Below, piece by piece: positions 8,648-19,728 of a stretch of 64,000 bases of DNA (position 1 is the stretch's first letter; each line of letters opens with the position of its first letter). Source of the stretch: Annona cherimola. Taxonomy: Eukaryota > Streptophyta > Magnoliopsida > Magnoliales > Annonaceae. The position numbers were made by a program, and so were the translations under genes. The notes below the pieces were generated by a model that was not told where the DNA came from, made no database searches, and saw only the letters and a program-made list of their open reading frames with translations. The stretch spans positions 53,735,563 to 53,799,562 of the forward strand of contig CM059972.1 in the NCBI GenBank assembly GCA_030490835.1, given 5' to 3'.

Positions 8648-11354
8648 TGATGCGCACCAAGTGCTTGTCGTTAAGAGCACTGTGATCACCAGTTTAATTA
8701 AAATGAACCGAAACACATTAAAGCTACCACTATGCGGATGATAGTGTAGAATAACGGTGAGTCGGGTCGAATCCACAGAGAGGCTATATATTTTGAATTA
8801 TTTTAAGCAAAAATAAAAGAGAAACGTGAAAAAAGGTACAGAGAAGAGAAAAAAAGAAATTAGAGAAAAATAAATTAGAGAGAAACGAGAAGAAATTAGA
8901 GAGAGAAGAAAGAAGAGAGAGAAAGAGACGTTAGAGAGAGAAGAAAAGAGAAAATAGAAGAAATTAGAGAGAGAAGAAAAAGAAATTAGAGAGAGAGAAG
9001 AAAGGAGAATTAGAAAGAGAAAGAAAGAAGAGAGAGAAAGCAGATAAATAAGAGAAAAAAATTAGAGACAGAGAAAGGAAAGGAGAAATTACAATTAACT
9101 AAAAATTAAATCTAAACTAGGACAGTAATTAAAAGACTACAAAAGTAAAAATTAATCTACTAAAACAGGAATGAAAATTGCATTAAATGTAATTTGAAAA
9201 TTACAATGCATAAAGCGGTAAATCTAGGCTAAATATTACAAATCTAAAATTAACAACTACAAAGCATTAAAGAAAAACTATAATTAACAGAAAATTTATT
9301 TACCCCAATTCTTGCTCGAAAAACCACTCTCTTTGAGAAGCAATCCAAGCCCTTGGAGCTTTTTCTCACTTGGCAAAGGTCCCACCTAAATGGGCCCCAC
9401 TTCAAGTGATGGGAGAGTTGTGTTTGTGGGTTCTTTTTCTAGGTGGGAAAGACCCTCCTTTTATAGTTGCGGAGCACCCCCTTGGGAAGTTCTAGGAATT
9501 GATGTGGGATTCCCATTCTAGCAGCTACTGTAGCTGCTCTCTGTTGCTTCTCCACTTGCCGCGTGAACTAGATGGCCAATGGAAACTGAAATTATGTTTA
9601 ATTTGCTTGAATCTATTGCAACTGGAGAGAAGACTAGAAACTTTGTGTTACTGAAGTAGATGGAAGGGTTCGATCGATGGTTGAATGGAATGAAAGCTTC
9701 AAGACTGACGGGTTTTGCTGGATGCGGAAGAAGAGAAAAGCAGCTGCGTCTACTTGGTGATCGAAGAGCAGCTGCTCGGAACAAAGGAAGAACGGCCGAT
9801 GCTGCTAGGTGGTGGGATGCGTTGACTGCTGCTGTTTTGGAGGTCTAATGAAGTTCAGTCATTTGGATTTTGGGGCTTCAAATTTAATCGCAAATTTTTA
9901 ATGGAGATAGCTGCTGCTCGGTGGAGAAGCAAGGTGCGATCATTGCTTTGCCCAAATATTTGATCCCCATTGTCATGGCTGGACGGTTTTCCGGTTGGGG
10001 CTTATTTCTCTGGGTTGCAGGTTGATGGGGTGAAGATGCGGTGGGATTTTTGTTGCCGTTTGATGCAATTGAAGCTCTGCTTGAAAATAAGAAAGGGGCG
10101 GAAGGATTTGGAGAAGATGGAGGACGGGTTGCGTCATCTGGTCGGATAGGGTGCGACCATGACCAAAGCTTGGCGAATATGGGATGCTTGCTAGAGACGA
10201 ATGGGTCGAGATGCTGGAGATGTAGCCGCTCAATCGACGCCGGAGAAGGAACACATGCGACTGGGTAGCCGAATCAATCAGAGACTGGGATTTTGCTGTT
10301 TCGGTTGATTGGATTTGGGGCCGGCCCAAATTTCCGGTTCATGGCTGAATTTCCATGGTGCTAAAATGGTTTTTGGAGTTACAGAGGAAGGAAGCTGAAA
10401 GGCATGAAAAATCGGCTGCAGGGTTCGGAGGATTTCGGCTGCAATCGCGGGTTCAACAGTGGGCCTACGGCTTGGTTTTTTCTTTTTCCTTTTCTTGAGA
10501 ATTAAGTGCTGCCGATTTTCGGTGTTGAACAGAGGTTGTGACCGACTTGGAGAAGACAGGCTACCTGCTTGCCTGTTGAGAATTGAAGATGCAGAGATGG
10601 GTTTTGGTTGAAAGGGCTGCTCGATCTTTTGAGCTCGCTGCTATGGAATTCGGGGGTTAGCTGAATTGATCGTGCGGCAGCTTGGATTTATGTCCGGATG
10701 CAAGATTTAACAGTGGGTTTGGGAGGCATGGTTGCAATGGGTTGTAGGAGGTTTTCGGATTTAGAATACGAAAATAATAATAAGAAAGGTTGCCGGTCGG
10801 TTTCAAGGAATGCAGCTACTTGAGAACGGCGCTGCTGTTTTGACTGCAGGTTTGGGCGTTTGGAAATGGAGGCTGGCCGAAGCTGGATTGGGGAAGATGG
10901 AGTTGCAGCCGTGATTCAGGTTGGGCGATTTGGGGGTGATGGAGCACTATAACAGATGCTCTGGCGGTGTATGGTCGCGTGTACTCATGCAGCAGGCAAA
11001 AACGTAGATTTCAATATTTAAGTTTTGTCAAAATAATTTTAATAAGCTTGCTGAGATTTTTAATTTACTTTTTAGCCCTTTTAGATTATATTTATAATCG
11101 TATGTATGAATTTTCCAATTAGATGGTTTTATAATTTTACCCATATTTCAACGTTAAAATTTTCTAGGGGATTTGAGTCATAATTTTATATTTTTAAGAA
11201 TGTTATAAAATGACCCATTTTATAGCAAAATCAAAGATGTTATCAAAAATATGATTTTCATAAAATTTCACTTAAAACATGCATCTAATTAACATTTTAA
11301 TATTTACTTGTGTGAATTTAACATGAAATTAAATGAAAATTTTTAGAATTATCA
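8648..11354 (-). repeat. Right LTR (5' LTR in element sense) of the non-autonomous element
   Basis: Begins TGATGCGCACC and ends GAATTATCA, like 2663-5410. By eye it differs from that copy at only a few positions per several hundred bases apart from the indels. This suggests it is among the youngest insertions here. A count from an alignment would be needed for a date. Confidence 0.93.
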
Positions 11355-11359
11355 CCCGC
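11355..11359. repeat. Target site duplication CCCGC, right copy
   Basis: Matches 2658-2662 exactly and directly follows the CA end of the right LTR. The chromovirus gag frame resumes right after it. Confidence 0.9.
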
Positions 11360-12492
11360 CCACGACGAGAGGAAAGCCCTAGACCTCAAGCAGAGGTCAA
11401 TATAGAAGAAAGAATTGTTGCGGCCATCGAAAAAGCTATGCTGCAATGGACAGCCCAGGCTGCTGGGTTATTGCAATAAATGAGGGACCAGCAGGCCCCG
11501 CCATCAAGAGGAGACGAGAAAAGACCAAGGCCCTCGACCAATCCCGGCACGTCAAGGGGAGTAGAGAATAGTCTCCTTGAAGCCGACAGAAAGGCTATCA
11601 ATGCCTTTCTTGCCCAGACACCGCCAAATTTGCAGGGGAACCGGACCCCCTTATTGTAGAGCAGTGGATCACGGAAATTAAGAAATTATTCAGAATATCG
11701 CCCTGCAATGATCAGCAAAAAGTGCTATACGCTACCCACCTACTGATAAAGGACGCCTATGAATGGTGGGAAACGCTGATGGTTACTATGCCACATCCGG
11801 AGCAAGTCACGTGGCATGAATTTTTGAAAGAATTCAATAAAGAGTATCTCCTTGTAGGACTACAAAGCCAGAGGGTGATTGAGTTTGAAAAACGCTACCA
11901 AGGCAGGATGACAGTTACAGAATATGCCACAAAGTTCAACGCCTTGGTACGATACGTGCCGTGGATAGCCAATGTGCCAGAAAACAAGGCACGAAGGTTC
12001 CAGACGGGATTGAGACCCCAGCTAAGAGAGGAGTTAGCCCCATTATTAATAAAGGACTATGCCTCTAGCATTGAAAGGGCTAGGGCATTCGAGATGGAGT
12101 CTATGAAGACTTAGGAGCTTAGGTAAGCTAAAAAATAATTATTTACAGCCTCCAAGGAAGGTGAGGCTAATAAAGGGAAAAAGGAAATCACTGGGAAAAA
12201 GAAGATCGGCGACCAGACAATGAGCACCCCGATTTGCAGAACTTACCACAAGCACCATTCAGGCGAATATCTATAAGGAACGGGGAAATGCTACAAATGT
12301 GGCCAAGCGGGGCATGTGGCCCGGGACTGCGGGACCGATGAAGCCAAAATAATAAAATGCTTCAATTGTGGTCAAGTTGGACACATTTCTCCCAACTGTC
12401 TGAATAAGCCATAAGGAGCACCAGCTCAAGGGAGGCAGGCCCAGCAAAAAGTCCCCGCCATCGTCAATCGACCCGCTACTACTGCCAACCCA
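11360..12492 (+). pseudogene. gag: gag of the chromovirus, main part with two zinc knuckles
   Basis: Continuation of the gag frame after the nested insertion. A retrotransposon gag domain is seen at about 11640-12110 (YEWWETLMVTMPHPEQVTWH, then RYQGRMTVTEYATKFNALVR). Two CCHC knuckles in one frame follow: CYKCGQAGHVARDC at 12289-12330 and CFNCGQVGHISPNC at 12358-12399. Gag forms the virus-like particle and the knuckles bind its RNA. The frame is broken by TAA at 11477-11479 and by later stops and shifts (for example TAG at 12112). It reads straight into the protease region. Confidence 0.85.
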
Positions 12493-13160
12493 TTGCGTGT
12501 CCAAGCCCTCACCCGAATGGAGTCACAAGAGATGGAGGAAAAAGTGATTACAGGTATGATTTACATTTTAAGAAATTCTGCAGTAGCTTTATTTGATTCT
12601 GGAGCTGCGCATTCATTTATATCCCACCAATTCGTAATCACACACGCACTTCGAGTAGAAGAAACCAGTAGTACTATACATGTAGAATTCTCAGTATATA
12701 GGTTGGCAAGTATAAATCAAATTTGTAAGGCATGTCCTATCAGGATAGGGACAAAAATATTGGAAGCTGATCTCATCCTATTACAATGACAGAGTTTGAT
12801 GTCATACTAGGGATGGATTGGCTAAGTCAACGGGGTGCGACAATTGATTGCAGAAATAAAAAGGTGCAATTTGAAGCACCAAAAGATGAAATAGAGATCG
12901 ATAAAATAAGACAGCCAGAAAACACAATAAGGATGGTATCAGCTATGAAAGCAGCTAAGCTGATGCGCTAACATTGTACAACCTATCTGGTCTCTATAAA
13001 CATAATAAGAGATGGGGTACCTATGGAACAAATTCCAATGGTAAAGGAATTTCCAGATATTTTTCTAAATGAGCTATGTAATTTACCACCAGAAAGGGAG
13101 ATGGATATGTAAATAGAAATTATTCCAAGAACATCCCTAATATTTAAGGCCCCATATAGG
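12493..13160 (+). pseudogene. pol: Aspartic protease region of the chromovirus
   Basis: The frame from 12493 holds the active-site motif LFDSGAAHSFIS (Asp-Ser-Gly), and downstream VILGMDWLS, the usual landmarks of Ty3/gypsy protease. The protease cleaves the gag-pol polyprotein. A one-base deletion near 12785 (LILLQ where the second chromovirus has LILLP) shifts the frame into 12786-12971. TAA at 12969-12971 and TAA near 13110 end it again before RT. Confidence 0.85.
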
Positions 13161-13950
13161 ATGGCATCAGCCGAATTGGCTGAGTTGAAAGTGCAAATTC
13201 AAGATTTATTAGATAAAGAGTTTATTAGACCAAGTGCGTCATCATGGGGAGTTCCAGTGCTATTTGTAAGGAAAAAGGATGGGAGTTTGAGACTCTATAT
13301 TGATTACAGAGAATTGAATAAAGTAACGGTTAAGAATAAATACCCACTCCCATGAATAGATGATCTTTTTGATCAGTTAAAAGGAGCTTCTACATTTTCA
13401 AAAATTGATTTACAGTCAGGTTACCACCATTTGAGGATATGTCCAAAGGACATCCATAAAACAGCATTCAGAACAAGATATGGGCATTATGAATTCTTAA
13501 TCATGCCATTTGGATTAACGAATGCCTCAGCTGTATTTATGGACATGATGAACAGAATTTTTCGAGAATTTTTGGATCAATTTGTGGTGGTATTCATTGA
13601 TGATAAATTGATTTATTCAAAGACAGAAGAAGATCATGAGAAACATTTGAGGATAGTATTAGAAATTCTCTGAAGGGAGAAATTATATGCTAAATTCAAG
13701 AAATGTGAAATTTGGTTGAAATAGGTAGCCTTTCTCGGCCACATTATATTTGAGAAAGGAGTACAGGTAGATCCTCAAAAGATTAAAGCAATAACAAAGT
13801 GGCCACAGCCAACAAATATCACGGAAATAAGAAGTTTCCTAGGGCTAGCTGGCTACTACAGAAGGTTTGTGGAAGGATTCTCACAATTGTCAGCCCCACT
13901 CACAAAGCTGACAAGGAAAAGAGTTAGGTATGAATGGACATAGGAATGTG
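13161..13950 (+). pseudogene. pol: Reverse transcriptase of the chromovirus
   Basis: Landmarks in order: [57 protein letters not shown], and the catalytic FIDD in [12 protein letters not shown]. After it come [19 protein letters not shown] and [18 protein letters not shown]. The wording matches Tekay/Del chromoviruses. Stops break it at about 13354 (TGA in place of CGA), 13671 and 13723. The catalytic Asp pair is kept, but the polypeptide could not be made whole. Confidence 0.9.
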
Positions 13951-14555
13951 AGAATAGCTTCCAAGAGTTAAAGAAAAGACTGGTAAAAGCTCCAATTCTA
14001 ACACTACCTACGGAGAAGGAAGGGTTTGTGATCTATAGTGATGCTTCAAAGAAAGGATTAGGATGTGTACTCATGCAAAATGGAAAAGTTATATTACGCA
14101 TCCAGACAACTCAAGCCAAATGAGTATTATACTGATCACAAAAGCCTCAAGTACATTTTTACTCAAAAGGAATTAAATATGAAGCAAAGAAGATGACTCA
14201 AGTTACTTAAGGATTATGACCTCAATATTTTATATCATCCAGGCAAAGCCAATGTAGTAGCTGATGCGCTAAGTAGAAATATTAGCTTAACACATCTCAT
14301 CTCAAAGGAAGAAGAGCTACTACAAGAATTGAGACAACTAGAATAATTGTAAGCCCACCTGGGGTACAAGTTAGATTGTCTCAATTACAAATTCAGTCGA
14401 ATTTATTTGAGCAAATTAAAATAGCTCAACAAGAAAATGGGGAATTAAAAAGTTATATGGAGAAAATGATCAAGAAAAATTCCACTGAATACATACAAGA
14501 TGAACATGGGATGTACAGATATAGGGGTCGTCTGTGTTACTCAACCAAGAGAAAT
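13951..14555 (+). pseudogene. pol: RNase H region of the chromovirus with internal deletion
   Basis: The region begins with ILTLPTEKEGFVIYSDASKK (the YSDAS catalytic start) and ends with DYDLNILYHPGKANVVADAL. Near 14117-14135 the text jumps from SRQLKPNE to [16 protein letters not shown]. The segment that in full elements lies between these (PTHDLELAAV...-type) is missing. The RNase H core is therefore deleted. Further stops lie around 14196 and 14346. Confidence 0.8.
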
Positions 14556-15640
14556 TAAAGGAACAAATATTGAAAGAAGCACATTTCTCTCCATTTTCGA
14601 TGCATCCAGGTAGCACCAAGATGTATCAAGACATTAAAAGAATGTATTGGTGGAATAATATGAAGAGACAAATTACTAAATAAGTGGCTAAGTGCCTAAC
14701 ATGTCAAAGGGTTAGGGCTGATCATCAAAGGACCCCTAGAAAATTACAGTCGTTAGAAATTCAAGAATGGAAATGGGATAATATTACTATGGATTTTTAT
14801 TGAAGGATTGCCAAGAACCCAAAATGAAAATGATGCTATATGGGTAATAGTTTATACATTATCAAAGGTAGCTCATTCCCTAGCCATCAAGAAAAATTTT
14901 ACTGCTAAGCGACTAACTAAGATCTATTATAAGGAGATAGTGAGACTGTATGGAGTACCCAAGTCAATAGTTTCCTATCGAGATTCCAGTTTTACGTCTC
15001 GATTTTGGAAAAGTTTACATCAAACCTTAGGTACACAGCTTAAATTCAGCACAGCATTTCATCATCAAACTAATGGGCAGACAGAAAGGGTAAATCAAGT
15101 AGTTGAGGATATGCTGAGGATGTGCACAGTAGAATTTGGAGGATCATGGGATGAATATTTGGCTATGGCAGAGTTTGCTTATAACAATAGTTATCAAACA
15201 AGTATTCAAATGGCCCCATTTGAAGCTTTATATGGACGGAAATGCAAAACTCCTCTAAACTGAGATGAAGAGAGAGAAAGGAAGTTGGCTCCAGACCTCT
15301 CAAAGAGAATGGCAGAAAAAGTTCAAGTGATTCGCCAGTGTATACTCATGGCCCAGAGCAAGCAAAAGAGTTACACCGATTGTAAAAAAAGGGATTTAAA
15401 TATCCAAGTTGGGGATCACGTATTTATTACAGTAACGCCATTCAAGGGAGTCACCCGGTTTGGAAAGAGGGAAAAATTAAATTCAAGATATGTTGGGCCC
15501 TTTGAAGTTCTGGACAAGATAGGCAATTTAGCCTATAGAATAGCTCTGCCACCAACCCTCAGTGTCATCCACAATGTATTTCACATCTCCATGCTAAGGA
15601 AATATATTTTCGATCCTACCCATGTGTTGATAGCGGAGAA
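14556..15640 (+). pseudogene. pol: Integrase of the chromovirus
   Basis: The H2C2 zinc-binding region is at about 14580-14710 (H...H in [20 protein letters not shown], Cys pair in CLTCQR). The catalytic core is at 14785-15260. The first Asp is in TMDF, and the Glu is in TNGQTERVNQVVEDMLR. The central SDRD motif reads SYRD (VSYRDSSFTSRF), so the second catalytic Asp is lost. An extra T near 14797-14802 shifts the frame. After the core, 15285-15640 holds the GPY/F-type segment (RYVGPFEVLDKIGNLAYRIA). Integrase inserts the cDNA into the genome. Confidence 0.88.
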
Positions 15641-15654
15641 TTTGCCGATCCAAG

Positions 15655-15832
15655 AACACTTGAACTATGAGGAAAGGCCAATCAAATTATTGGATTTCAA
15701 AATCAAGAAGCTTCGGAACAGAGAAATCGAATATGTAAAGGTACAATGAAATCAATATTCGGAGTCCGAAGCCACTTGGAAGCTACGAGAAGAGGTCGAA
15801 ATAAAATATCCTCAATTGTTCAAAGAAAGATA
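15655..15832 (+). pseudogene. pol: Chromodomain at the integrase C-terminus
   Basis: The frame reads HLNYEERPIKLLDFKIKKL, then REIEYVKVQ, a stop, and SEATWKLREEVEIKYPQLF. This is the three-strand plus helix pattern of chromodomains at chromoviral integrase ends, with the aromatic W in ATW. In Tekay/Del elements this domain is thought to steer integration to heterochromatin. TGA at about 15747 breaks it. Confidence 0.82.
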
Positions 15833-15854
15833 GGTTTCGGGACGAAACCTATTG

Positions 15855-15869
15855 TAAGGGGGGGTGGAT
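15855..15869 (+). promoter_or_regulatory. Polypurine tract of the chromovirus
   Basis: AAGGGGGGGTGGA lies just before the TG of the 3' LTR. It primes plus-strand DNA synthesis and confirms the LTR start. Confidence 0.85.
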
Positions 15870-18389
15870 TGTGAAACCCCGACAACATACGCGTCATTTC
15901 GACAATTGTAACCCTAGATTCTTTTGTAATTATTTTTATGATAAATGAAAATTCATGAATTATATTGATGAATATGTGTATTGGAGATTGATATAATGCA
16001 ATTGGGAATTTAACCTCGTGAATAGTGCCCATAATAGTAAATGTGAATAGTAACTGGGGATTAAGACACGTAATTAAGAGTAATCACTTGGATTAACTTA
16101 ATCACAAAAGACAAAATAGATATGTAATCACTACAGGACAAAATAGCATTACTTTTGGATATTTTAATACCATTTTGGATTTTTGTGGAAAAATAAAGAA
16201 AAATTCATAATTTGCAATCCGGGCGTCAGATTTCGATGAAATTTTTTATGGATGATTAAAAATTCATAATGGACATGATGAATGGGTTAAGATGTGATAA
16301 AAATCACAAATCAAAGGTCAAGATGGAACGTCAAAACAAAATCGAAAAGTAGCTAACTTTTTAATAAATTCTACTTTTGACTTTTTAAATAAAATAAATA
16401 ATTAAAAAATAAAAAATAATTAAAAGGAAGCTGCTGCAGGGGCTGGGGAAGGCTAGGGTGGCTGGAGGCTTGACCAAGATCAATGGTCATTATTCATCAT
16501 CATCTTTAATCAATGGTTAAGATTAATTTAGCTTAATTTAATTAATTTTAAAAATTAAAAAATAGGTAAAAAAATAGGGCTACATAGGGAGGCTGGAGCA
16601 GGCCTAGGGTGGGCAGCACATGGTTCAAAGTATTTTAAAAAATTAAAAAGAAATACCAATTTATAATTAAATACCTCAAAGCTAGGGGTAAATTCCAAAT
16701 TCTTGAAAAATGCAACCCTATAAATAGGGCAGCAGGGAGAACGTCCAAGGGCATCAAATCCAAGCTCCACTTGAGTCATTCCAAGCCCCCAAACCATTCC
16801 ACACTTCCAAGGAAAGAAGGGAGTAAGTTACAGAGAGAAAGTGTGAGAAAAAGAGGCGTATCTCGACTTCGGGTAAGTGATTTCTATCCAAATTTCTTTT
16901 GGATGTTAATTAGGGTAAAAAAATGCTTAGATAATGCCTAAGAATGAAAAAATAAGTATAGATATAATGCTTAAATGGAATTATACCAAAATATCAAAAA
17001 TTTGGAGCGAAGATAGGGTATTCGGGAAGATAGCATATGATATGTGAAAATAATGCTCCAAAATTGATAAATGATGATTTGGGATGTATTATTATGATAA
17101 ATATGATGTTGAAATGATGATATATTAATTTCATGATTTTTGAAATTAAGGATTATGCTTAAGTGAATTTATGTTGATTTTTAGTATATGGAGAAAATCA
17201 TTTTTTTTGCCAAGTAAATGATGATAAATTCAAAATGTATGAAATGTCCTATGATATACTAGGCATAAGCTATGTCATGGTATTTTTATTTTTGGAAAAA
17301 ATATCAATTTTTGGAGCCCATAAACAGTAACCACGTCTCTGTGAACAGTAAATTGCTACAGTAAACAACGTGATTTTAGAGAAAATTTGAGGTTAATATT
17401 TAAATATAATGATGGAAATTTTGAGGAACCTATGGATAAAATTATCTATATAAAGAAATAATGCACAAATATTATAGAGCATGCATGGGAAGCAGCTTGA
17501 ATAGAAGAAATAAAATTATCCTTTTTCCTTGAATAGGAAAAGAAAAAGAGAAGGTCGAAGACACCCACTGAGAAGGTAAGCAAGTTATGTTTTGCAAATT
17601 ATTTCTAAAATGCTCAAAATTGTTTGCGAATTGCTTTATGAAATTTATTTAAGGTTGGCCATACCTATAACTGCTTTACATGAGCTGAAGTTTGTTTTGT
17701 TAAATTATTTATTAAATATTTTTTATGAAATTGTTTATGATTTGCAAATATCATGTTGGCATGTGTATGTAAATGAGCATGTGCACGAGGAATAGGCCTT
17801 AATTAAGGTAGTAAGCGGACCGGATGTCCCCCTCACTATCGCCAAGTCGCTTATATAGGCCCAGGCCGACGGCAACCTCCCTGAGATGGGAGCATGTATG
17901 GGATGGGCGCCTACCTAGCGTCGCATCCAAAGGAATTTCATGAATGCTATGTATGCATTGCATTTGCATTTTATGAAATGCATAAAAAAATGATTGAAAA
18001 ATTATGTATGGCTTGCTTACTGAGTATTATTACTCAACCATGCTTTTTCAACAACAGACAAGAAATGATGATGAAGGCAACATGCCAACTGTTATGTAGT
18101 TTTGATATAAATGTTGTATATGTGCATATTTATGTAAAGACAATGATGTTAATTTGCAGATGGAAATGAATATTTTATTCCGATGAAAGTGTTTATGGAA
18201 CAGTTTTGGGTTATAACTGTGATATGAGAAAATATTTCATGTTGGATGAATAATGAAAATTTTCAATGTATTGATGATATATATAAAAAAAATCTTGCCG
18301 TGTGATCAGGGCAACAATCCTGAGTCACGTTTACCAGTCAAAACGATCCCGGAGTAAGGCTTCTAGGCACCTCGGTTCTGGGCGCCACA
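15870..18389 (+). repeat. 3' LTR of the chromovirus
   Basis: It starts TGTGAAACCCC and ends GCGCCACA, 2520 bases, matching 1-2194. It contains the TATA box at 16719-16726, TGAAYAGT-type motifs at about 16018-16062 and 17325-17360, the conserved LTR box at about 17809-17925 and the conserved U5 end at about 18295-18389. Next to its right end is Athila-type integrase coding sequence. Confidence 0.93.
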
Positions 18390-19640
18390 TACGCAGACTT
18401 CGTAAACTACATTGTTAGTGGATTATTGCCTCCGGAGATGAATTCACATCAAAGGAAGAAATTTCTCCATGACGTGAAATTCTATTTCTGAGATGATCCA
18501 TTCTTGTTAAAGCAATGCCCAGACCAATTATATCGGAGATGTATTCCAGAAGGTGAAAGGGAAACTATATTGCAAAGCTGCCATTCATCACCATATGGGG
18601 GTCACTTCCAAGGACACAAAACTGCAGCTAAAATACTTCAATCGGGATTCTACTGGCCATCGTTATTCAAGGACGCCCATTTCTACGTCAAAAGGAGCGA
18701 TCAATGCCAGAGGACGGATAATATCTCAAAAAGACATGAAATGGCTCTCACTAATGTCATTGAAGTGGAAATATTCGATGTATGGGGTATCGACTTCATG
18801 GGTCCCTTCATCCCTTCCTTCGGAAACTAATATATTCTAGTAGTTGTGGATTATGTTTCCAAATGGGTTGAAGCGATACCTAATCAAGCGGGCGACGCCA
18901 AAACAGTTCTCAAATTCATCAAGAAGAATATTTTTACGCGTTTCGACACGCCCCGGGTGATTATTAGTGATGGAGGCTCTCATTTTTTCAACCGGCAGTT
19001 CATGGCAATTTTGTACAAATACGGAGTACGCCACAGAGTGACAACAGCTTATCATCCACAAGCAAATGGAAAAGTCGAGTTAGCTAACAGGGAATTGAAG
19101 TGGATTTTGGAGAAAATGATTGGGTCATCTCGCAATGACTGGTCTATCAAGTTGGACGACGCGCTATGGGCGTATCGAACAGCCTACAAAACCTAGTTTG
19201 GAATGTCTCCTTACCAACTGGTTTATGGAAAAGCTTGCCATCTGCCGCTAGAGTTGGAACATAATGCTTATTAGGCGATAAAGAAACTAAACCTGGACAT
19301 GCAACAAGCAGGGGAGCGTCGATTGCTGCAGCTCAATGAGTTGGACGAATTCCGAATGCAGGCATATGAAAATGCCAAGATCTACAAAGAAAAAGTAAAT
19401 AAATGGCATGACAAAAAGATTCTACCACGGAGATTCGAGCCAGGTCAAAGAGTCTTACTTTTCAATTCAAAATTGAAATTGTATCCAGGAAAGTTCAAAT
19501 CCAGATAGTCGGGACAGTTCATTGTGCTAAAGGCAACTGAGCACAGAGCAGTGGAAGTACTCAACGAGGCATCCGGTAACAATTTCGTTGTGAATGAGCA
19601 GCGTCTAAAACATTATATTGGAGACAATTTGCAGTGTTGA
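18390..19640 (+). pseudogene. pol: Athila-type integrase, N-terminus cut by insertion
   Basis: The first readable residues are YADFVNYIVSGLLPPEM. The H2C2 region follows (CHSSPYGGHFQGHKTAAKIL, then SDQC, in which the first Cys of the usual CDQC is lost). The catalytic core shows FDVWGIDFMGPF (Asp), VIISDGGSHF (Asp) and HPQANGKVELANRELK (Glu). The end includes SPYQLVYGKACHLPLELEH and the tail KHYIGD. Stops and shifts occur at about 18489 (TGA), 18830-18845, 19194 (TAG), 19273 (TAG) and 19506 (TAG). The wording is typical of Athila and related plant Ty3/gypsy elements without a chromodomain. Confidence 0.9.
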
Positions 19641-19697
19641 AAGGAGGTGGTGGAATTGAAGGATCCCTTAACAGCGGGAACGTCGGGTTGAGGACAT

Positions 19698-19728
19698 TAA
19701 ACTTAGCGCTGAATGGGAGGCAACCCAT
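19698..19728 (+). other. Athila post-pol box
   Basis: ACTTAGCGCTGAATGGGAGG followed by CAACCCA, shortly after the integrase end. A copy is found on the minus strand at 6384-6412 in the non-autonomous element. The match contains a possible hairpin (TGGGAGG against CCTCCCA-like complement in the relative), but I do not know its function. Confidence 0.6.

Larger units (their letters stand above)
2663..11354 (-). mobile_element. Non-autonomous Athila-related LTR retrotransposon
   Basis: Two long, nearly identical LTRs (2663-5410 and 8648-11354) flank a 3.2 kb interior and are bounded by the duplication CCCGC. The tRNA-Asp-type primer site beside the right LTR and the polypurine tract beside the left LTR show it reads on the minus strand. 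The interior encodes one broken gag-like ORF and no protease, RT, RNase H or integrase, so it must borrow enzymes. Three features tie it to the Athila lineage: a gag segment around MFEQVQIKISLLDVIQYIP, the post-pol box at 6384-6412, and the CCTGAAATATGGTGAGG motifs at 5732-5835. All three types of signature have counterparts in Athila elements, and the last two recur in the Athila element at 18390-24200. The lineage call is inference from these. Confidence 0.88.
1..18389 (+). mobile_element. Tekay/Del-type chromovirus (Ty3/gypsy), 5' end outside window
   Basis: Reading left to right: partial 5' LTR (1-2194), initiator-Met primer site (2200-2211), gag-pol with a terminal chromodomain (2528-15832), polypurine tract (about 15855-15869) and 3' LTR (15870-18389). 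The order protease, reverse transcriptase, RNase H, integrase, chromodomain, together with the gag and RT wording, matches the Tekay/Del chromovirus lineage. The gag is split by a separate element at 2663-11354. The right flank (18390 onward) is Athila-type integrase coding sequence, so this element inserted into an Athila element. Its target duplication cannot be checked because the left flank is missing. The coding region has many stops and frameshifts, so it is not autonomous now. Confidence 0.9.
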
